Part shown: one piece after another, positions 33,001 to 44,061 of the stretch
Position numbering within the stretch: the first letter of the stretch is position 1
Layout: each line of letters starts with the position of its first letter
Assembly: GCA_947095585.1 (NCBI GenBank)
Contig: OX352766.1
Location: 21,194,939 to 21,258,938 of the forward strand
Direction: 5' to 3'
Source of the DNA: Nephrocerus scutellatus
Taxonomy: Eukaryota > Arthropoda > Insecta > Diptera > Pipunculidae
Length of the DNA: 64,000 bases
Program-made: the position numbers and the translations under genes
Notes under the pieces: generated by a model
The model's input: the letters and a program-made list of their open reading frames with translations, nothing else
What the model was told of the DNA's origin: nothing
Databases searched by the model: none

Positions 33001-34116
33001 AATAACATAAAATCAAGCAGAGCAGAACGAAACAAACATATGCAGTAGTAGGCTGCGGTCAAGAATTCAGCCGCTGTGCAGTTTATGCTGCATTTTGGTC
33101 AAAAATTCAATTATCAGCCAATGCATTAAAGAAAAATCGACTGTGCAGTTACTTAAAATTGGATGCAAATAGCAAAATGTAAATATCAAATTGTCGCCCT
33201 ACAAGCAGACTGTTATTCGGTTCAAAATATAGCCGCAATTTCGTGCATACCGACTGCCTGCCATTTTTTGTGCAGCACAAGCTGCGAAGCTACTTAATTC
33301 TTTACCGCAGCCGTAGTGATAGTATAGTCTCTGTTCATTTTCTATCAGAGCTCTGCTCTGTGTACCGTACTTGAAAATTTGAGAATCGCCTAGAGAAGAC
33401 TATATTTAGAAATCTTCATTTCAGTGTCGTTTGGCATTTTGTGCACATAAGTTTGAATGGTTTTTGCATTTTTTAATTATTATAAAAAGTATTACAGTAA
33501 TTTATTTTTGTTATTTACATTAAACAATATTTCCTTGTATAGCAGATATCAGCTTTAATATATTTAAGTAATAATCTTCTACAAAAAATCATTTTAAACA
33601 CAGATTTTTTTTTATATAAAAATGAAGCTAAATTTAGCATTATAAAAATGCCAGTCTCTCAGTCAAAGAAGAGATGTTCGATCGTAAGTTGGATGTCTGC
33701 CACTGAACAATGAATCTACCATCGACCATTGAGTCAACCATCAAATATCATACATGGCATTAAGCATCGGTTCAAAATAACTATTCGTTCATTTACAGAA
33801 ATAAGAGAACAATGCAAAAGAAATTGAATGAGAAATAATTGGCCTGCGTGTTTCAAAGTGACATTCTTACCATACCATTACCTTTTCTCTTCTAATTTAA
33901 TTTAAAACTACTCAAATTTTTTTATGACTTGAAACCAAAATCTCCATTACTGTGTTTGGGCAGTAATATGCAATATGCAGCAACTTCAAAGTTAGTGGTT
34001 ATGAACATTAAAATTCGCTTATAAATAATTTATATATAATGTGATGTGATGATGATGTATGTGATGAGCTACGGTGCTAGTAGTATAGTAGTATAGAGTA
34101 TAGAAGTATAGATATA

Positions 34117-34118
34117 TA

Positions 34119-34162
<44 letters not shown>
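34117..34162. repeat. (AT)n microsatellite
   Basis: An uninterrupted TA run of about 44 bp. The inverted copy at about 61182-61204 is shorter. Confidence 0.9.
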
Positions 34163-34166
<4 letters not shown>

Positions 34167-34532
34167 GTTTAGTATAGAATTTTCTTTTAATATATCCGTC
34201 CGTGTTTATGTCCCACAGACAACAAGATCTTAGTTTTCTTTTCTTTCGTCCCGGACAGACGTTGTCACGCTCAAAACCAACGGCCGTGTCTTCGACACAG
34301 CCTACCCTGCTCTTTTTTTTAACAGATGTTATGTCACACTTATAATATCTACTGGGATTTGGTCATGAGGAACTAGAACTTTTTGAACTGGACTAATATG
34401 CGACTATAAAAATTGATTCTATGGAAATTCTGGAATATGATCGTTATGGTCTGGAATTTCGGGAACAAAGCTATTTCTCAAGCGATTCGCATGAAATTCG
34501 GTATGTACGACTAAGATCCGACTATAAAAATG

Positions 34533-37030
34533 TTTCCTGGCGGTCAGTCATCAGCAGAGTAGGGCGAATAACACAGAATGCTTCAGATGCATGTGGCTGC
34601 AACTATCTCTGACTGGTGGAAGTGCGATCAAACATCCACGTGGTGGCCGCTGGTAATTTTCCTCCAGTACAGGAAAAGCGAAATGATCGGGCTAGTCCCT
34701 TCAAAGTAAGGTTGGCGCGAGGCCAATAACCGCGCCGGTAAAAAACCATATTACGGAACGATGACGACCACGGCAACGAAAACGGTTAAACGATTTAAGA
34801 ATTTTCTCATGGGTGGTACGCTCACTTTATAGAGCTCGAGCTGCACAGCAGCTAGCCGATACGCTGTCCAAATATAATGGTGACATAACAGCAATTCAGG
34901 AGATCCGATGGACGAGGAATGGTGTCTTACAAAAATCAGAATATGACATATATTACAACTGTCATGCAAGACATCATGTGCTCGGGGTGGGGTTTCTAGT
35001 CAGCAAAAGAATGAAACCCACCGTTATTGGCTTTAAAGCAGTAAATGAACTGATATGCACCCTTCGAAGGCGGGGCAGATTTAAAAACATAAGCCTCATA
35101 AACGTTCACGAACCTACAGAGCATTCCCCAGATGATGAAAAAGAAGATTTCTTTGAATCTGTCGAACGAGAACTACTTGCCTGTTCTCAGTAAAAATCAT
35201 TCTGGGTAATAGCAATGCTAAAGTAGGTAGAGAGCCAGTATTCAGGCAGTACATTGGCACCCATAGCTTACACGAGAACACTAATGACAATAGGCAACGA
35301 GTCATAGAGATGGCATCAAGCAATAATATGGTCGTTACGAGTAGAAGGTTTGCGCGTAAAAATATCCACAAGTACACCTGGATATTGCCTGATGGAGCCA
35401 CTCGCAACCAGATAGATCACACGTTGATAGACCGCCGCCACTGAACCTGAACACGGTACGATCGAACCGAGGTGCCAACTTCGACTCGGACCACTACCTT
35501 GTTGGTGTAGTGCTCCGAGCGCGGATTGCTCGTCGACAGCATCCGCGAACCAGATTCCAGTCAACACAGCTGCCCTCCACAACGAAGAGACCAGAAACAA
35601 CTACGGTCAAGCGATAGGACTCGCCCTAAATGCAAGGAGAGTAAGTCCTGGGGCTGAGATGCCGGGCGTAAAAGAGAAATGGCCTTAAGAATACTGTCAA
35701 AAGTACTGCTGACTCCATCTTAGGCAGTAGTCGTAGAGATCAGAACGACTGGTTCGAAGACGAATGTAAGCTGAACGTAAGAATGTTGCGTACCGAGCAA
35801 TGCAACAATCTCATAGAATGCGGGCACGCGAAGATGAATATAAAGAGCTCAGAAGATATGAAAAAACAGTTCAACGGCGAAAGAAAGCAACCTGGGAGAA
35901 GAATCTTGTCCGTAAACTAGTACAGTACAGAGAGCAGGGACCGTACCAGGCGCGGAAATTCTACCAAAGAGTCCGCGGTATTACGCAATATAGACCGCGT
36001 TGCACATACTGCAAAGGTTAATAGGGTAATCTCATCGCCGATCTCAAAGGCATCTTAAAACGATGGAAAGAGTACTTAATGGAGTACGTAATTGCTTAAT
36101 GGCCAGCTAACTGAATAATTGGAGGCTCCACCAACGACCGAATATCACACTTTGCTGCCGCTTACAAGCTTAGACGAAGTTAGGAGACCGATAAATCGGC
36201 TCAAAAATAATAAGGGCCTGGGATCTGATGGTATTCCAGCGGAACTGATAAAAATAGGAGGCCCCACATTACACCAAGCAATTCATGAAATAATAGTGCA
36301 AGTATGGAAGGAAGAAGCCATGCTAGAACTCTGGTGAAGAGGCATCCTGTGCCCCCTACATAAGAAAGAAGATATCACAACATTCATCAATTATCTTCGT
36401 ATGACGTTGTTGAGTACCACGTTTAAGATTTTCTCCTCTATCCTTCAAGACAGGATAGATTACTATAAAGTCCATTCAACATCTATAACGGGCTCCGACA
36501 AGATAGGATAGGATAGGGATAGACTGGCCTGCGTCCTCTTAAACCTGGCGTTGGAGAAACTGATCCCTGACTCTGTCGTAACGGCGAAAGGAACAATCCT
36601 TTATAAGTCCATTCAGATACTGGCTTACGCAGACGATATTGCTATCGTGGGTAGAAACCCAAGAGCTGTACAGGAAGCTTTCATACAGATCGAGCAGGTG
36701 GCACGAAATCTGGGGCTGCACATAAATGAGAGCAAAATAAAGTACATGTTGGCCACGTCTGCGAGTAGAAGATCCAATCCAATGGTCTCTCAATCCAAAT
36801 AGTGGAGCGCGAATTTGAAGTAGTGCAATCCTTAGCTATCTCGGGTCAACTGTAGCAGCCTATAACATCATTGAACCAGAAATACGCCCACGGTTGCTTA
36901 AAGCCAACAAAGCCTTCTATAGTCTGTCAAGACTCTTCAAATCCAGAAAATTAACCATAACATCTAGGCTGCTGGTGTATAAGACAATGGTCATACCAGT
37001 ACTTACATATGGATCCGAGATATGGATTTT
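34533..37030 (+). pseudogene. RTE-clade LINE, degenerate
   Basis: A non-LTR element of the RTE (BovB-like) type on the plus strand. 34813-35193 encodes most of an apurinic-like endonuclease (VRSLYRARAAQQLADTLSKY, the catalytic Glu in ITAIQEIRWT, FKNISLINVHEPTE). Later endonuclease motifs appear in other frames to about 35440 (ending near RNQIDHTLIDRRH). RT follows: LKNNKGLGSDGIPAELIK (about 36200-36255), then YADDIAIVGR at about 36627-36656, and the C-terminal VIPVLTYGSEIW at 36990-37025. Motif A lies in a stretch with deletions at about 36430-36540. Many stops and frame changes; no function remains. The left edge abuts satellite sequence at 34530 and the right end is truncated. Confidence 0.8.
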
Positions 37031-37540
37031 TAGCGTGCATATTAATCTTTTATTTTATAATCACGTCAAAGAAGTATAACTTCTAAAGCGCGTACACATG
37101 TCCATGCACCCACTTTTTTTGCATGGCATTGTTGTTGTAAAATTTATTTTTATTCCTATTCTGGTACCAATAGAATGCAGCTAAACAGTGTGGTGTTAAG
37201 TTGGCAAATACTTAAAGGGGTGATTTCTTGGTTAATTTCGTGAATAAAAATCATATGGGATGGGGTGGTCTATTTTCACCCTCTGCGGTGTACGTAGCTT
37301 TTTAAAACAACAAAGAGACGTTTTTTGACATTACATCACTTCACACCCTGTAACTGGTCTGGAATTTTGTAGACCAAGCAATTTCCCAAGCGATGATGTG
37401 AAATTCGGTATGTAGGACTAAGATGCGGCTATAAAAATTGATCGTATGGAAATTCTGGAATATGATCGTTATGGTCTGAAATTACGACTAAGATCTGACT
37501 ATAGAAAATGTTTTCATTTAATTCATTTATTTCTTCATTT
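37031..37540. other. Non-coding, with a satellite fragment
   Basis: 37360-37510 is one to two units of the ~118-bp satellite. The rest is unremarkable. Confidence 0.55.
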
Positions 37541-38935
37541 TAAAAAATAAAAATTTAAAAACAATTAACAAAATTAACTATCTATTTATAGTGTACATAG
37601 AAGCATAAAATTATCTGAGAAGAAAAAAGTAAGTGACATTTTGTAATTTAAAATTAGATTTAAATATCACTTCAATTACATACTAATTAATATGTCATTG
37701 GGGTAAATAATGATATACATTTTACTAAATTTATGCGTGGGTTATATTGAAATTTATTCCAACAGATAAGAACTACATTAGAATTAACATCTTTAAATTT
37801 ATCTAACAAAGAGCAGCAAAGTTTCGATATCGACGTGACTAAAATAAAGAAGCCACAATTTGGTTTTTTTTCCACTGTAAAAAAAAATTTACTAAAATAA
37901 TAAGTTAACAAATACCAATTCAACAAATAAGGAACAAAATCATTTGAAAATTGATTTGTTAATTTGTTGCGGTAAATTTTGTTGATTTTTTTTAGCTTTT
38001 TCTAATTTAGCAATTTTCAACAAAGATATACCTATGTAGAGCATAATTTATGCAAATATTGATGGCAAAGATCAAATTGAAGTCAAACATAACAAATTAT
38101 TGAAGATCAGGTTGCAAATTCTGAAGAACAAAATAACAAAACTTTGCTATCGTAGGCATTTGCATATATAAATCAAGTGTATAAGTAAAGTATTAAAATG
38201 TTCGTGCCTAGGCACGACGGGCATTAAACTAGTTTTTTAAAAAAAAAAAAGGTAATCTAACGCCTCGTATGTTACAGGAAGCTTGTTAAATAATCGACAA
38301 GACACAATGGTATAGAATCGACTGAATAATGTTGTATGAAATTAAGGAACATTTACTACAAAGCCTGAGTTGCTACGTAAATTTAGACCTACATTTGGGG
38401 TCCTATAAAAACCACTTATCCTAAAGAAAAGTTTTAGTGTTTTAAAGTAGAATAAGTGTCTTACTGGTAGTATTTTCAGCGATCTGAAAAACTCCATTGA
38501 GTGAGTTAAACGGTTTGCATTACAAATATTTCTAATAACACACTTTTGCAGTACTGCCAATTGCTGAATTTTATTGAAGTGTAGCACCTCCCCAACAGAT
38601 TATTCCATATTGTTACTTAGAATGAAAAAGGCCATAATAAATTGCCTTAAGGGTATTAATATTTTGATAATTTAGAAGACGGTAAAAGTATCGAGACACT
38701 GAAAGTAAATATATTTTTAAGTTTTCAATATCTTCAGACCAACTGAGGTTTTTGTCGAACGAAACACCTAGGTATATAAAAGTGTTTCCTTTTTCAACTA
38801 CGAAACACTTTGTATCGCATACCTGAGCATTTACAAAGGTTGCATTAGAACCATGTGAAATGCAATCACTAATATATAATTTGTGACGCAAACAATCAGA
38901 GGAATGAAATACGACTTCACAAAGAGTGGGGTGAG
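37541..38935 (-). pseudogene. LINE fragment: RT C-terminal domain and 3' UTR
   Basis: 38891-38613 and 38587-38342, in two frames on the minus strand, give the end of a non-LTR RT: FIYLGVSFDKNLSWSEDIEN, then LKAIYYGLFHSK, then (across a stop and frame change at about 38600) NKIQQLAVLQKCVIRNI and LKILPVRHLFYFK. The catalytic palm is absent. An AT-rich tail down to 37541 may be the 3' UTR. The clade is uncertain (the pattern is CR1/L2-like). Confidence 0.65.
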
Positions 38936-39239
38936 GCGGAAATACATTAATTTAGTTTTATTACTGACAATTTAATCGTTTTTAGCGATCCATTCTCCTA
39001 ACTGGTGGATGGTGAAATTTGTTCAAAAGATTTGTCGACAAAAAAGTCATTAGTACTGGTAGTAAGGTATGTAGACAAGGATCTCAACATGCATCCGTGA
39101 TCTTTTTTTGGTTGGAAACTATTTCTCAATTCTTTGATGAGATAATAATATAGTACTTACTGGATTTAATTGAACTTGCAACAGACGGAGCTAGCGTAAT
39201 GGCCGGTGATATAAATAGTGTTCAAGCTAAATTGAAAAA
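38936..39239. other. Non-coding stretch
   Basis: I see no repeats or coding motifs here. Confidence 0.4.
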
Positions 39240-40030
39240 AAAATAACCCATAAAACCCATTCTTCATGTAAATTCTCTAATAGGAGATACATATGTGTGC
39301 AAAGTTTGAATCGGGTTAATTTGGAAAAAATTAATATTAGAGCCCCTTCACTTCAAAATTTTATCAAAAACTGTTGTCATCGGAGATACACATGTGTTTA
39401 AAATTTGAAGAAATTATTTATATCAGCACACCTCGGACCTCAGCGCCCGATCACTCCAAAACTGTTAAAAAAGAGTTTTGTCCATCGGAGATATACAAGT
39501 GTTTAAAATTTGAAGAAAATCGGGCTAGTTTTTAAAAATTTATATGGAAGCCCCTCGGCCCTGGGTCCACTTCAAAATTTTTACAAAGAGCGTTGTCCAT
39601 AGGATTAAACATGTGTGTATAAAATTTGAAGAAAATCGGGTAAATTTTTAAAAAAATTTAACGGAGCCTTCCGTCACCGAGGCCCGATCACGCCAAAATT
39701 TTTACAAAAAGTGTTGTCCGTCAGAGATACACTCGCGTATACAATTTTAAGAAAATCAGAAGATCACTACCAAATATTTACAAAAAGTGGTGTCCATCGG
39801 AGATACACATTTGTATAAAATTTTAAGAAAATCGGGAATTTTTTTTTATAAAATTTGTATGGGTGCCCCTTGACCCCGGGGCCCGATCAGCCCCAAATTT
39901 TAATAGAAAGTGTTGTCATGGGAGATACACACGTGTGCAAAATTTCAAAATCGGGCTTTAGAAAGTGAGTTAAATTGATCACAAGATTTGGTGTGCCAGC
40001 CAGCCAGCCACGGGCAAGTGAAGTTAATAT
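39240..40030 (+). repeat. Helitron-type internal repeats, forward
   Basis: Units of about 100-120 bp, each with GGAGATACACATGTGT, AAATTTGAAGAAAATCGGG, a GGCCCGATCACTCC word and CAAAAAGTGTTGTCC. Starts of GGAGATAC words lie at 39283, 39382, 39487, about 39602, 39799 and 39921. The block ends with CCAGCCAGCCACGGGCAAGT. The same units fill parts of the Helitron at 52864-57088. Confidence 0.75.
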
Positions 40031-40199
40031 AGAGAATTTAAAAACACCCCATAAGAATTAAAATGTTTCATCTAAATTCTCTAATAACCAAAATATTGGC
40101 CCTAATACACTATAAATGCTGAAAAATAAAAACAAATGCGAATCACTGCATTTCTTTGTGGTTCAAATTGTAAAGCAGCGTTGCACACAATCATTATTA

Positions 40200-41499
40200 A
40201 ATTCTCTATATTAACTTCACTTGCCCGTGGCACGGATGTCGGTCGTCGGTTGTCTGTCGTGGAATCTTGCGATCAATTTTTAACCCACTTCCCAAAGCCC
40301 GATTTTATTAAAATTTGGCACACATGTGTATGTGTGAAGACAACATCTATTAAAATTTGAGGCCCCTCGGGCCACGGTGTCGGGGGGCTCCCCGTCAAAT
40401 ATTTTACAAAATTTTACTCGATTTTCTTCAAATTTTATACACATGTGTATCTCTGATATACAACACCTTTTGTAAAAATGTTGGAGACCCTGGGCCCGGG
40501 TTCGTAGGGCCCCATAACTTTTTTTAAAAAAATTAGCCCGATTTTTTTTAAATTTTATATATAGGCTTTTTCAATAAGAGCACTTCAACTTTTTTTTTGA
40601 ATAAAACACAAACTGTTCGACTTTTGAACTAACTTTTTTTTTATTAACGAATTTGAACATATACATATGACACATTTAAGTATGAAACTCGATTTCTTTT
40701 GCATGACCACCGCGTGCACGTTTTACGAAGTGAGCCTCATCGCTGAAGATGATTTTTCGGTGAAAATCTGCATCATTTTCGATTTGCTCTTGAGCCCAAT
40801 TCACGAATCGGCGTCGCTTCAAATGGTCAAACGGCTTTAGTTGTTAAGTCAGCTTGATCTTATACGGATGTAGGCCAAGATCTTTACGTAAAATCGATTG
40901 TCGAACGGGCTGGCTTGTTAAATGGACCGTAAAATGGCCGTAATGCTCTTAAAGTAGCGGCAACAGAACGATTATTTTGATAAAAAATTTGCACGATTTG
41001 CAATCGCTGTTCACATGTGTAGCATTCCATGATGAAATGTATACTAATGAAGTTTCCAAATGACAAAAGAACAATAAAAAATATGGCGTCGTTCGCCGTC
41101 CCTATCGGAGAAAAGTTGAAGCGCACTTATTGAAACACCCTATACTTGTGTATCTCCGATGGGCAACACTTCTTGCAACAATTTTGGTGACAGGGCTTGG
41201 AGGGTCATGGGGCCCCAACAAATTTTTTAAAAAACTTAACCCGATTTTTTTTTAAATTTAACATACGTATGTATCTCCGAGGAAAAACCCTTTTTGTAAA
41301 AATTTTGGCCCCAGGGTCATTGGTCCCTAAATTTTTTTTAAAAAAAATTCACCCGATTTTCTTCAAATTTTATATACGTGTGTATCTCCGATGGACAAAA
41401 TTTTTTGTAAAGTTTTTGGAGTGAGGCCCTGAAGCCCGAGGTGTGCCCATATAATTTTTTTAAAAATTAGCTCGATTTTCTTCAAATTTTAAACACATG
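40200..41499 (-). repeat. Helitron-type internal repeats, reverse
   Basis: The same units as 39240-40030 in the opposite orientation, beginning ACTTCACTTGCCCGTGGC at about 40210. They are interrupted by a mariner derivative (40564-41140) and by a Ty3/gypsy element at 41500; the repeat continues at 47067-47260. Confidence 0.75.
40564..41140 (-). mobile_element. DD41D mariner non-autonomous derivative, copy 3
   Basis: 577 bp flanked by TA (40562-40563 and 41141-41142), with ends matching copies 1 and 2. On the minus strand it keeps the transposase start (ATG at 41029; ESYTCEQRLQIVQIFYQNN) up to ARSTID, then a deletion to the DLGLHPYKI region, then coding to FSDEAHF, then a second deletion straight to FVKRARGGHAKEIEFHT and the right end. 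Two of the three catalytic Asp residues are gone. Confidence 0.9.
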
Positions 41500-41747
41500 T
41501 GTAGAATACGTAGTTGGCACCGCGAGAGATATGTCGAAGAGTGACAGCTACAATTGATGGAGAGCGTAATAGATCGTCAGAGGGGACAGTCGTCGCGAAT
41601 AGTGTTACATATAATTGAATTGTTCTTAAAAAAACGTGAATTGATTGATCAAATAAAAGTAATCGGCGTCTAACGCTACCATCCTGTTTACAATATCTCG
41701 TCTTCTTATTTCTTGCTCTCTGGCGTTAGAGTGTCCATTACTTTACA
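41500..41747 (+). repeat. 5' LTR
   Basis: 248 bp, TGTAGAATACG...CTTTACA. Followed directly by GTTCAGAAGTGGGAT (41748-41762), which looks like a primer-binding site complementary to the 3' region of a tRNA-Leu-like molecule, shifted a few bases inside the CCA end; that identity is from memory of tRNA sequence and is tentative. Confidence 0.85.
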
Positions 41748-42754
41748 GTTCAGAAGTGGGATAAAAATCCCAAAAATACAAAAAAATCGCATTTGCACTG
41801 TCCCCTAACCAAACTTGTTGAGACGTCCGCGTGGTTACATTATTGCTTTCTAATAAAGCAAAAGCCGGGAAAAATTTTCGCGAACAAGAAAGTAACATCG
41901 ACATTAAAAAAAAATCTGGAAAGGGGCTCGGTGTTTGGAAAAAGAAAGAAAATTCTGAGTGGAAAATCGTGCTTTTGTAGTGCTTCGACTTCTTGACTCA
42001 GGAAAAGTGGTTGTTGTGGTTGTTGTAGCAGCTCCAGGTCTGCTAAACCTACTGCTGAGTTGACGATTCTTGACCCAGAGTGTAAAACACGTGTCCTCCA
42101 GTCCATAGAACCGATCGTCGTAGAAAGGACAAGCAAGTGGTAGTGCTCCGTGGTGTTTCGCCGCAGCTGCATGTCAGTTAGCAATCGTGCGTCGGATGGC
42201 ATAAATTTTTGTTCAAACGAAATTAAGTTGAACGGACGCCTAACAAGCTCTCATGCAATTTTCTCGATTTTAGCAAATCAACACATCATTGAAACCGTAA
42301 GTGTTTGATTTCCATATTTTTTTTTTGCCATAATTGTGAGACATCCGGCTCATCACCTTACAGCCGGCCCCTCGGCAAAAGGCTTTCTTGGTTTTGTTCA
42401 AAGTGACAAGTCGGATGGACACCTCGTCCATCAACCATACGTCACATATAGCACACCGATAGCTGCTACGCGTGCTCGGAGACGGAGCTACTACTTAACG
42501 GAGCGGTTGTGGTGTTTGGTGACACGAAACGTTAGTGGTGGTGGTGGCACACTGTTAGTTCTTGAAATAATAGTTTCGTTTCATTAATAATTTTTTTTTC
42601 TTAAACAAATTCTTACCACTTACTGCTACAACATTTATTCATTATTAGACAATCGTGAAAGATATCTTAAGCCCACGGTCACCAAACACATTAATAGGTA
42701 ATAGACATAAAATCGGACGTAACTCGGTTAGTTGTCGGTGCGGAACGCCGATTT

Positions 42755-43525
42755 GTGGTCGAGCAATTAGCAACCTGGTTCGGAATAATGCCCTACGAAC
42801 GACTCAACGGTGCGACCATGCGGGAAAGTCCCGCGATAACGGCCGGCTCGGTAGTTGACGCCAAATTAGCTCCAAGTACCAAGACTTCAAACGAAACGGT
42901 TCCGGTGCCGTCGGGTAACGATCTTCTCCAACGCGAACTTGAACTCGTCCGTCGGGAGCGCGATTTGCTGGTCCGCGAAAACCAGTTTTTGCAGCAAAGC
43001 ACTTCGGCAACAGCAATCGGGCGTTGCGTGTTTAGCGTGCGGGACGTCGGGGAAATGATTCCTCAATTTGAACCACGAGATCAACCGGGGGCGTCGTCGG
43101 AGAAGTGGCTGGCGAAAATCGACCGCTTGGTGGAAACTTACCAGCTTGACGAGAGACTCGTACTCATGGCGGCCACCACAAAGTTGAAGGGTGCCGCGAA
43201 AATTTGGGCAGACGGCGCGGAGTTAGTATCGTGGTTGGACTTATATTATTTATTCGTGGAAATGCTATATCTGGGGCCCCTCAAACGGGATTTTCTTTCG
43301 TATTTTCCCAACACGGTTAACCCCGCCGATGTGCACCGACATCTCGACAGCAGGGTCCGGAAACCGTATGAGGACCACGTCGAATACGTGATGACTATGA
43401 AAGCAATCGGTGAGAAGGGGAACGTCAGCGAAAGTGCGGTCGTGAAATACGTTATATCCAACATAAATGACAGTGAGATGAGGCAGTCGCTCGTGTCGGG
43501 TTGTGTTCGATCGGTTGGGGGGTAA
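42755..43525 (+). pseudogene. Ty3/gypsy gag, capsid part
   Basis: Structural Gag. The frame is open from before 42755; the first ATG in it is at 42788. It contains a coiled-coil-like stretch (LLQRELELVRRERDLLVREN) and a capsid-like region (WLAKIDRLVETYQLDERLVL, LKGAAKIWADG, RVRKPYEDHVEYVMTMKAIG). It ends at a stop near 43523; the zinc-knuckle part follows in another frame, so a frameshift at about 43495-43520 splits Gag. The true N-terminus may lie upstream in a different frame. Confidence 0.75.
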
Positions 43526-44061
43526 TTGACCTTGTTCGTTGGGTGCTCAGTCTTAGGGAGCCCCGTAACACGTTAGGCTCAAGGAACCAGTCCCTGGAAC
43601 CGGTAATCGAAACCGGACCCAAGTCCCATGAGGTACGATGCTTCAAGTGCCAGCAAGTAGGGCACACTCGTCAGCAATGCGCGGGTCGTGAACGAGACAA
43701 TCGCCAACATGTACCGGAACCACGGCGGCAGGTGAACCTAGTGCGGTCGGGTGGGTCGAAATTCGACAAAGTCGCCTTCATTAACGGAAAGCCCCTCAAA
43801 GCCTTGATTGACCAAGGTAGCGATTGCTTCACTATACGGGAAATTGACGCACGGAACGCGGAACTAGACTTCGAACCGTACTGTCTCCAGCTGCGCGGGT
43901 TCGGAGGGGGAGGCTGCGACACGATCGGACGGTTGTACGGAGCGATCGCGGTCGACAACCTATGCGAACGGTGCGAAGTGTTAGTTGTCCCAAACGAGGC
44001 CCAACAATACCCGGTAATGATCGGAAACAGTTTGTTTGCCAAAACCTACTCAGCACGTTAA
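43526..44061 (+). pseudogene. Gag zinc knuckle and protease with a DQGS active site
   Basis: The frame runs from 43501. A CCHC knuckle CFKCQQVGHTRQQC (about 43640-43681) binds RNA. Then comes a retropepsin-like domain: FINGKPLKALIDQGSDCFTI with the catalytic Asp at about 43810, a Gly-rich flap (RGFGGGG), and PVMIGNSLF as the usual ILG-like strand. The triplet is DQG where retropepsins have DTG or DSG, so activity is doubtful. The RT frame starts by overlap in another phase (open from 43962), which suggests an original or decay-related frameshift. Confidence 0.75.

Larger units (their letters stand above)
28630..34320. repeat. Satellite-like repeat block, left arm
   Basis: Built from several repeat layers: a 93-bp duplication starting GACGTGACAACGTCTCACT (28632 and 28724), a ~118-bp array, a MITE, and a ~1.8-kb unit present twice (about 31.0-32.9 and 32.9-34.2 kb). 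Most of it recurs inverted at 61.0-64.0 kb: 29.6-31.6 kb pairs with 61.95-63.9 kb (coordinate sum about 93546) and 33.39-34.31 kb pairs with 61.03-61.95 kb (sum about 95345). Identical small translations in the two arms (30479-30703 and 62842-63066) show the duplication is recent. No gene is supported in it. Confidence 0.85.

Noticed and set aside
41840..42202. 120-codon minus-strand frame in the LTR retrotransposon leader
   Set aside because: No domain, opposite strand to gag-pol, and in the expected untranslated leader.
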